A stretch of DNA of 6,782 bases from Deltaproteobacteria bacterium (GTDB lineage Bacteria; Desulfobacterota; Desulfobacteria; Desulfobacterales; JAUVVS01): the NCBI GenBank assembly GCA_030604545.1, contig JAUVVS010000112.1:1-6782 (forward strand), in the 5' to 3' direction. Below, piece after piece: positions 5,780 to 6,782 of this stretch. Every line of letters starts with the position of its first letter. The first letter of the stretch is position 1. The notes below the pieces were generated by a model. It saw only the letters and a list, made by a program, of their open reading frames with translations, was not told the DNA's origin and did not search any database. Position numbers and translations under genes: made by a program.

Positions 5780-6283
5780 GTATATTCCAAAATCTTTTAA
5801 AACATCATTTATGCCGAGCTTCTTGACTTTCAATCTCAAGAATTCTGAAATTGTTGGTTGATACGCCTTTACTTTGGGGTACATACCCGCCTCTCTGGGT
5901 GTTCTGGCGCCTTTATTATTATTACACGGCTTACACGAAGAAACGCAATTCTCAAAAATAGTCTCACCGCCTCGTGATTTAGGTATAATATGGTCAATGG
6001 TTAGTCTCTCTTTTTCAGAACCGCAATAAGCACATTTGAAGCCATCTCTTACAATAACGTTCTTTTTAGTAAAGGGTATTCTAGTTCTGTAAAGTGTTCG
6101 AATAATTTTTATCAGCTTCATTACTGCCGGAACTTTCATAACGATTCCTTCAGCGGTTTTGATTATTCTTTCAGAATTTTTTAAAACCTGCACTTTACCT
6201 TTTGCTATGAGACACATGGCTCTCTTCCAGTTAACCACATTTAAAAATGAATAGTCTGCATTCAGCAAAATACATTGAGTCAT
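5777..6283 (-). CDS. HNH endonuclease, stand-alone conserved family
   Basis: The 168-aa protein has a C-terminal HNH nuclease domain. Residues 79-123 carry RDGFKCAYCG (Cys84 and Cys87), LTIDHIIPKSRGG (94-106, with catalytic-type Asp97-His98), ENCVSSCKPCNNNKG (111-125, with Asn112, Cys117, Cys120 and Asn121). The four cysteines form the expected zinc site and all HNH core residues are present, so it is probably active on nucleic acid. The N-terminal 70 residues (LLNADYSFLNVVNWKRAMCLIAKGKVQV) are typical of a small stand-alone HNH family found in cyanobacteria and deltaproteobacteria, whose biological job is not known to me. The start at ATG 6283 has an excellent AAGGAGG 5 nt upstream. There is no adjacent methyltransferase, Cas gene or integrase. 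A palindromic element abuts its stop codon. Confidence 0.9.
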   Translation of the reverse strand: MTQCILLNADYSFLNVVNWKRAMCLIAKGKVQVLKNSERIIKTAEGIVMKVPAVMKLIKIIRTLYRTRIPFTKKNVIVRDGFKCAYCGSEKERLTIDHIIPKSRGGETIFENCVSSCKPCNNNKGARTPREAGMYPKVKAYQPTISEFLRLKVKKLGINDVLKDFGIY

Positions 6284-6288
6284 TTTAC

Positions 6289-6295
6289 CCTCCTT
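6289..6295 (-). promoter_or_regulatory. Ribosome binding site of the HNH gene (AAGGAGG)
   Basis: A full anti-16S match on the minus strand, 5 nt before the ATG at 6283. It is the strongest ribosome binding site in the window and settles this start. Confidence 0.85.
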
Positions 6296-6351
6296 ATAAA
6301 TGAATACAAATATGCACCTATTAATGTGAAATTATTTTGTTCTGTTTAAAC

Positions 6352-6365
6352 CTGCCATCTGCCAT
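6352..6365 (+). repeat. CTGCCAT direct repeat, two heptad units
   Basis: Two exact adjacent copies of CTGCCAT occur at 6352-6358 and 6359-6365. With only two units this could be chance, but the 7-bp unit length matches the other arrays in the window. It lies in the likely leader or promoter region of the HNH gene. Confidence 0.5.
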
Positions 6366-6460
6366 GTAAAAAATGAGGCCATAATTTACTTTATAATCTC
6401 ATCTTTTCTTTTTAAATGCCTGCTTAGCACAATTTCAAATATAACTGCAAGTAATTTACA

Positions 6461-6499
6461 ATAGGCGGTTTTAAAAGTTATGTCTAAACCGCTATTTTT
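6461..6499 (+). terminator. Hairpin plus T-tract on the plus strand, terminator-like
   Basis: GCGGTTT (6465-6471) pairs with AAACCGC (6486-6492), and ATA/TAT extends the stem past one bulged G. The loop is 14 nt. TATTTTT follows on the plus strand (6493-6499), while the minus-strand side has only a poor tract. No plus-strand gene precedes it in the window, so it may be a decayed or convergent-transcript terminator, or chance. Confidence 0.35.
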
Positions 6500-6544
6500 A
6501 ATAACATTAAAACACTCTCATAAATAGATCTCTTTTTTGTAACC

Positions 6545-6596
6545 GTTCACGGGTTCAGGGTTCAGAGGTTCAGGGTTCAGAAATTGTAGGTTCACC
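6545..6596 (+). repeat. Tandem GTTCAGG array, 7- and 8-bp units
   Basis: Units beginning with GTTCA start at 6545, 6553, 6560, 6568 and 6575, alternating 8 and 7 bp, with a further GTTCACC at 6590. Translated on the minus strand the array gives the low-complexity string LNPEPLNPEP, a well-known sign of a spurious open frame; I therefore do not call a gene at 6518-6706. Confidence 0.85.
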
Positions 6597-6642
6597 TCAC
6601 AAATCTTAACTGTGCACAATATTGCGGAAGCGTTCGATTCGG

Positions 6643-6667
6643 AAACAAACCCGGAATTCGTTTGTTT
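6643..6667. repeat. Hairpin AAACAAAC with 9-nt loop
   Basis: AAACAAAC (6643-6650) and its exact complement (6660-6667) flank a 9-nt loop, and a few flanking bases pair with a bulge. The stem is AT-rich and its function is unknown. Confidence 0.45.
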
Positions 6668-6700
6668 TCTTCGGTATTTAAACGGTCTTACACTGTAACT

Positions 6701-6745
6701 GTTCACGGTTCAGAGTTCAAAGTTCAACCGTTAAGGTAGTTAAAG
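6701..6745 (+). repeat. Tandem GTTCANN heptad array grading into GTTAAG units
   Basis: Exact 7-bp units start at 6701, 6708, 6715 and 6722 (GTTCACG, GTTCAGA, GTTCAAA, GTTCAAC). They are followed by CGTTAAG and a GTTAAAG unit. The array therefore joins the GTTCA type seen at 6545 with the GTTAA type seen at 1241. Confidence 0.8.
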
Positions 6746-6782
6746 TCTTTGATTTTGAATCTAATGCAGAATTCATTCTAGC

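Larger units (their letters stand above)
6284..6782. other. 499-bp non-coding, repeat-bearing region upstream of the HNH gene
   Basis: No reading frame here has both a ribosome binding site and a recognisable protein. The region is AT-rich and contains a doubled CTGCCAT (6352-6365), a plus-strand hairpin with a T-tract (6461-6499), a GTTCAGG array (6545-6596), an AT-rich hairpin (6643-6667) and a second GTTCA array (6701-6745). I see no tRNA; the TTCGATT at 6633-6639 lacks a supporting stem. A promoter for the HNH gene should lie near 6300-6420 on the minus strand, but I cannot pick a convincing pair of hexamers. Confidence 0.7.

Noticed and set aside
6625..6650. Possible tRNA T-arm because of the TTCGATT string
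   Set aside because: The flanking bases do not form a 5-bp stem and no acceptor or anticodon arm can be drawn around it.
6518..6706. Minus-strand open frame of 62 codons upstream of the HNH gene
   Set aside because: Its translation includes LNPEPLNPEP, which comes directly from the GTTCAGG tandem array. It has no good ribosome site and no recognisable domain.

Overview
The window is a compact, low-GC block of bacterial chromosome. All recognisable genes lie on the minus strand and read from right to left. From 5' to 3' on that strand they are an HNH endonuclease gene, rfbA (dTDP-glucose synthesis), ileS, lspA, lgt and the first 102 codons of holA, which leaves the window at its left edge. 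The protein styles (bacterial-type IleS with a C-terminal zinc finger, ileS-lspA-lgt gene order, Lgt with a GRIGCF and GCCYG core) and the repeat-rich gaps suggest a deltaproteobacterium, perhaps a Desulfobacterales-like sulfate reducer. That placement is from memory of family style and was not tested by a search.

Layout. 1-307: 5' part of holA. 308-458: a 151-bp gap made largely of degenerate 7- and 8-bp repeat arrays. 459-1226: lgt, whose last codons and stop codon lie inside one of those arrays. 1227-1293: short gap with an 8-bp array. 1294-1791: lspA, starting 2 nt after the ileS stop. 1794-4586: ileS. 4587-4658: short gap with a possible weak promoter and a clear ribosome binding site. 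4659-5537: rfbA. 5538-5776: a gap holding a 12-bp perfect inverted repeat and a 162-bp palindromic, MITE-like element that ends exactly on the HNH gene's stop codon. 5777-6283: HNH endonuclease gene. 6284-6782: 499 bp without a credible gene, containing three short tandem arrays and two small hairpins.

How the genes work together. ileS, lspA and lgt look like one transcription unit. lspA and lgt are consecutive enzymes of lipoprotein maturation: Lgt adds diacylglyceryl to the lipobox cysteine, then LspA removes the signal peptide. Coupling lspA to ileS is common in bacteria. rfbA makes dTDP-glucose for surface polysaccharide and holA encodes the clamp-loader delta subunit; neither has a direct link to its neighbours here. 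I do not see an obvious new multi-gene system. The unusual content is in the gaps: 7- or 8-bp degenerate arrays in three of the larger intergenic spaces, and a long symmetric palindrome inserted at a stop codon.
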